From the NCBI GenBank assembly GCA_015179025.1, contig WHUX01000473.1, forward strand, positions 1-24,208: 24,208 nucleotides of DNA. Reading direction: 5' to 3'. Source of the DNA: Terfezia claveryi (Eukaryota; Ascomycota; Pezizomycetes; Pezizales; Pezizaceae). Of this stretch, positions 19,839 to 24,208 are shown piece after piece. Below the pieces are notes generated by a model, which worked only from the letters and a program-made list of their open reading frames with translations, ran no database searches and was not told where the DNA came from. Position 1 is the first letter of the stretch. Every line of letters starts with the position of its first letter. The translations under genes and the position numbers were made by a program.

Positions 19839-21812
19839 GGTACAACTTCCCTCGGCCCATACAGTTACATTCACATCGGCCACAGAATCACATAGCCGAC
19901 TCTACCTCTGCCTAGACCCAGGCCGGCACTGAGGGCTCCCAACACCAGCACTCTCCAGCAGCCAGCGAGGGCAAGAGGCGCACGTCAACGACAGACGAGC
20001 GAACCAGCCAGACGGAGCCAGCCAGGCCGATTCAGAGTACCCTCCTTCCACCACTACCCAACAAGCAGACTCCACACCCCCTCACCCCCTCCCCCAAGCT
20101 GCTTAGGTACTGCCACTCCCCCCCCCCCCCAACACAGCACACACACAAAAAAGACCAATCTTCCAGCACACTAAAGTCTTGACGTTTGTGAGTTCTCTCC
20201 TCCCTCCCTTTCCCCTCCCTCTCTCCTCTCGCCGTCCCGCTTCCCCCACAGCGACAGAAAGGCGAACGCAAAAGCAGGGGCTTCGTGGTGCTAAAGGGCA
20301 GAGCGCACTACTATAGCTACATCCTTATACACACCGCCCTACTGCTGCAACGCTGAGATATCTCGAAAGCAGCCAATACGCCGGCCAACTCCCACATATA
20401 CCTGCAGCAACATTTCCCGCCTCCAGTCGCTGCTGCGCTGCCGCTATTCTGCTACAATTTATCCTTATCCTACTGCTCCGATCCGCGCAAGCCACTCCCT
20501 TGGATCCTGGGACCCATCCCCACCATACAAGCGGCCTTATTACCTCCTCATACTATCCGATCGCTATCTTCCTATCCACATCTGTCTGGCTCTCTCTCCG
20601 TTCACCTGCTGTACGTACTTCTTGCCCTGTTCCATTAGTAACGACATAAGCTCCTCTCCTGCACACACACACACACCCTTTCTCTCCCTTCCACCCCCCT
20701 CCCCCCCCCCACAAGGTGCTGCTGTAGCTCCTCTGTACGCCAAACCACGTACCACATTCTCACACTTCCACAAACCCCTCTGATACCCTCCTGCGTTTCC
20801 CCATATCCCTTTGACCCGCCTCAGCTCCTCTTACATTCTTCAAATCAAGGCTTCACACCTTTTTATTGGCATTTACTTACGATCGTAGGTTCATACATTC
20901 GTAGCAGACTTGCACTAAACGAACGACCTAAGGCAAGCAATCCTATCAACTGCAGCCAACGAGAAAACGCTTCCGGACACTGGTGGACTCTGTTTCGCTT
21001 TACCTTGACTGCTTTGCTGCAACTCCCCCATTCTGCTGTTGGTTTTCCTCTCCCATTTCCCAAGAGATAGCCAACTGTCTTGCACGCTGTTGGGGCGATC
21101 CATCCAAGCAAGCTGCGTAAGTCCCTCTCATTTGCGAGATCTCGTGGTCCCTTCCAATTCCGTTCCGATGACCCGCCATTTTTGTTGTCGCACTTCGCTG
21201 TCGCAAAGCGGGCATACTCTCTTGTCACTTCCCACTGCTTTTTACGTCGCAGTTGGCACTTAGCTGCCTCACAATCTACCACAGCTCCTCCTCTAACACC
21301 GTACCACAATCCCATAATTTCTCACCAGATACCCCGAGTCTAACTCTGTCAAAATCGCATCAAGAACAACTACACTTTGCAGTTGCAATTCCCTTAGGTT
21401 TGCACATCTATTCTCCTCGCTACTGTTTCACTTGCGTTATTTTGCGAGCGACACTTCGCGCTCCTGTGGCTTTCTCGCCTTGCTATATTTGGCAAGCTGA
21501 ATATTCTGCCGTTTCAATCCCCGCAATGGTCCCTAGAGGCCACCAGAATTGCATAGACAGCTAACCATGGCCCCATTGAACAGGATTCGAAAGGCTGCAC
21601 CTCTCGCAAAGGATCTGTGCAGCGCTGCAGGGCTAACAACCAAGTGCCAACGCACTCTTACAATCCTTGGTTATTTAGTTTATCAGCGACCTCATATCTC
21701 TGCATCTAGAGAAAACCGCCCCCCCCCCCCCCCTTTCCCCCTTCCCCCCCTCCCTCCCCCTCACTTCATTTAGCATCACCAAAAATACCAGCTATCATCA
21801 TTCTTGATCGCC
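19839..21812. promoter_or_regulatory. Pyrimidine-rich upstream and leader region of the zinc-cluster gene
   Basis: From about 20.04 to 21.77 kb the plus strand is strongly C/T-biased, with C runs at 20119-20130, 20697-20710 and 21719-21733 and a CA tract near 20661-20674. Pyrimidine-rich DNA upstream of the start is common in fungal promoters and leaders. Several short ATG-initiated frames precede 21813 and could act as upstream ORFs if transcribed. No conserved coding exon was recognised. Confidence 0.45.
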
Positions 21813-24018
21813 ATGGATATCTCGGGCCTACTCACAGAAGACCTTCCTACCCGGCCCTACCGTACTCCTCCCATGTCAACACCATGCAAGGTCGCCCAAT
21901 TTCAGCAATTGTCACCAATTGACGAGGCGAAAGAGACCCTCTTTCATTGTAATTCGCATGCTCGGATACCCCTGCGCCTGGCACTCCGCCCAACTCTTAC
22001 TGCTGTTAATGTTGATATCATGGTGCGAACTTTTTTTGGGCTCCACCCCAACGATACCATCAGCTATATGAAGGGCGACCAGAGTTTTGCGACTGTTGGA
22101 CTGGAAGAGTGCATGCGATCACCGGAGTTCACGGTCGTGGTCACCAATCTGAGACCTGACCTGAGATGCCAGCAACATCCATTTGCGTCTTCTCAAACTA
22201 ACGCTCCTCATCCATCAAGACATATTAGTGGGTACGGACTCCCAAGTCGGCCACCCATGATGTCGCAGCATGCTAGAAGTATCAGCCCCAGCTCAGGGCG
22301 GGGTAGGAGGATGGTAGTGCAAGTGCTACAAATTCTGGGAGTTCAAGGAGCATGAAGCGACAGATTTCGGGGCATTCACACCCTCCGGTGGAGGAGCTTG
22401 TGGATGAATATCTATATCAGCAACACCCGCATTTGCTGCAGTTTAGTCAAACAGATGGCAAAGGAAACAGGTTGGAGCCAGTCGCCAGCGCGGATATTTC
22501 ACTTGATAATATAGTAGAGGGTTCCCGGAGAAAGCGAGCAAAGTTCTCTTCCGCAGTATGTATTACTGCTCATGAGGGAGGCCCAAAGGTAGTTATGCTA
22601 AATGCGTACAGGAACTTCCACTTTTTTCCAAGCCAATACATCCAGCTTCATACAGTCCAACACGGCCCGTAAACAACGTACAAACAACCACTCCATCACA
22701 TAGCAGCCAATACGGTTACTATCAGCAACACACCCCTAACAGTGTCTCTCCCTATTCTTACGGTTACAGCCATCCACCACCTTCTTTTTACTCTAGTAGA
22801 CCTAGCGGACCAAATTTCCCGACTCCAGCTCCAACGATCGCTACGGATATTTCAGATGAGGATGTTGCACTACAGCTCATGCGTTTAGGTGAGGTATCTA
22901 CATCAAATTCGCCATCCCAGAATGATGAAACGGCAGACGACGCAGGAAGTTGCTCTGAGGACCAAGGCGATGAAGTTCGAAGCGATACCACCGAACTTCC
23001 TGAGTTACCGCCACCAGTGGAGGAATACGAGGAGCTTAACTATCCAAGGAATCAGAAGAAATATAAGTCGCTGAACGAGATTCTTCCGAGCTATGACTCT
23101 ACAATTCCAAGTGATAATGAGGAGAATCAATGCAAAGCACCGGAGACTGTGCAGAAGGAGCAATATCACTACCCGGTCTACCAGCCCCAGCAGCATACCC
23201 AGCAGCAACACCGGCAGCATACTCAGCAGCAACATAATCAACCTCAGCACCAACATCAGCACCACTATCAGCACCACCATCATGGGGCCGACAGTTGTGA
23301 TGAGGAGGAGTATGATAACGATGATGCTGGGGATGAGAGCTATGTTGCGGAGAAAGATGAAGAGGATGACGGAGATTACGTGGATGAAGAGCAAAGCCCG
23401 CTTAGCTGTATGAATTATGGACCGCACAAGCTCGCCCCAGAGGGATTGGGAAAGAACAAGCCTTTGAATCAAGTGAAGGGCAGTCGCATTGTCAAGCCGG
23501 TGCACAAAATCACAGCAAAGGCAAAACCGAAGCCCACTACTACTTTGTTCACCGCATTCAACCATGACACAAAGACCACCATCGGGAAGGGGCCCCTTTC
23601 ACCTTCATCCCCAACATTGCATCGAACACAGTCGATCTCATCTAATCCATCAGTTGCGCAAAAATCAAGATCTACTACTGCTTCCCTTTCCAGCCTTCCG
23701 ACACCTATCTCTGGGATTATCTCTCAACATACTAACAGCTTTAGCCCCTCGGCTGTTGCGGCTCCACAAGAGGAAGACATTGAGAAGCCAAAGCCCCGGT
23801 GCCAGCGATGTAGGAAGAGCAAGAAAGGATGTGATCGCCAAAGGCCATGCCAAAGGTGCAAGGATGCCGGTATCGGCATTGATGGATGCATCTCTGAAGA
23901 TGAGAGCGGGACGCGAAGGGGGCGAGCAGGCGCAGCAAAGAAAATTGGGGCCGTTGCTGGAGCTGGCGGCATGAAGAAGGCCGTGAAGCCTAAGAAGAAG
24001 ATTGCAACAAAGCACTAG
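21813..24018 (+). CDS. Putative transcription factor with a C-terminal Zn(II)2Cys6 cluster
   Basis: The start at 21813 has a strong context (CGCCATGG). One intron, 22556-22611 (56 bp, GTATGT...TACAG, branch-like TGCTAAAT), is phase 0. A single missing base near 22300-22311 must be assumed; the coding length is then 2151 nt, 716 aa. The N-terminal 120 residues look folded but are unrecognised (PLRLALRPTLTAVNVDIMVR, FATVGLEECMRSPEFTVVV). Next come Ser/Gly/Pro-rich sequence, a basic RRKRAK, a Tyr/Pro-rich stretch, a Gln/His-rich tract (about 23185-23285) and an acidic tract (about 23300-23395). The C-terminal cluster is CQRCRKSKKGC, CQRC and a sixth Cys: CX2CX6CX5CX2CX9C at residues 645-674 (23800-23889), followed by a Lys-rich tail. 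Such clusters bind DNA; most fungal members carry it at the N-terminus. Target genes cannot be inferred. Confidence 0.85.
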
Positions 24019-24208
24019 GGTTAATCCTGTTCTAAATTTTTAGTTCGGATTCAAAAACAAGATTGGAGATTCAAAGATACCAGGGTTATTGATGGCATGT
24101 GCGTTTTATGTAATTGCCGCGTTTGATTTTTATGCTAGCGTTTTATTTGTTATTTTTGTTGTGAACGGACAAGGTAGTTTTATCCTACGGGGAAGGGGGG
24201 AAGGTGGT
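24019..24208 (+). other. 3' flank of the zinc-cluster gene
   Basis: AT-rich sequence with T runs after the stop, expected to hold the 3' untranslated region. Nothing else is seen before the window ends. Confidence 0.5.

Noticed and set aside
19546..19932. Three overlapping plus-strand open frames of 92-128 codons
   Set aside because: They are kept open by the stop-free heptamer array and share no conserved protein features.
23005..23565. Hydrophobic 186-codon open frame on the minus strand resembling a membrane protein
   Set aside because: It is the antisense of the Gln/His and acidic tracts of the zinc-cluster gene; the Leu/Ile/Val runs are a by-product of those repeats.

Overview
The window looks like nuclear DNA of a filamentous ascomycete (Pezizomycotina). 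All recognisable genes are eukaryotic, with short GT...AG introns (about 43-162 bp), and three of the four are housekeeping proteins with fungal-type sequences. I cannot fix the order or genus. No bacterial-type operon, CRISPR array, rRNA gene or convincing tRNA gene was seen.

Layout: (1) 1206-3062 minus, importin alpha, the nuclear-import karyopherin. (2) 3901-6090 plus, Pot1, the telomeric single-strand DNA-binding protein, divergent from importin alpha across an 838-bp shared promoter region. (3) 6.1-12.7 kb, gene-poor DNA holding a small foldback/MITE-like element (7403-7552) and a decayed ankyrin-repeat gene (about 9.5-10.4 kb). (4) 12743-14567 minus, a B-type mitotic cyclin. (5) 14.6-21.8 kb, gene-poor DNA with a TA-flanked MITE-like element, a nested 64-bp palindromic insert with 11-bp direct repeats, microsatellites, a heptamer array and a long pyrimidine-rich leader. 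(6) 21813-24018 plus, a putative transcription factor with a C-terminal Zn(II)2Cys6 cluster. The genes share no pathway; importin alpha, Pot1 and cyclin B are each normally essential.

The most striking property concerns the sequence itself. All four genes read as conserved proteins only if single nucleotides are assumed missing, nearly always from short homopolymers (for example CCCC to CCC, GG to G, TT to T). I count 3 in importin alpha, at least 10 in Pot1, about 4 in the cyclin and 1 in the zinc-cluster gene. Codons between the breaks stay conserved, and I saw no clear substitution-type stop codons inside conserved domains. This favours an unpolished, indel-prone assembly over four simultaneous pseudogenes, though the excess in Pot1 leaves real decay of that gene possible. 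Exon and domain coordinates are therefore spans with internal frame changes. I found no convincing new multi-gene system.
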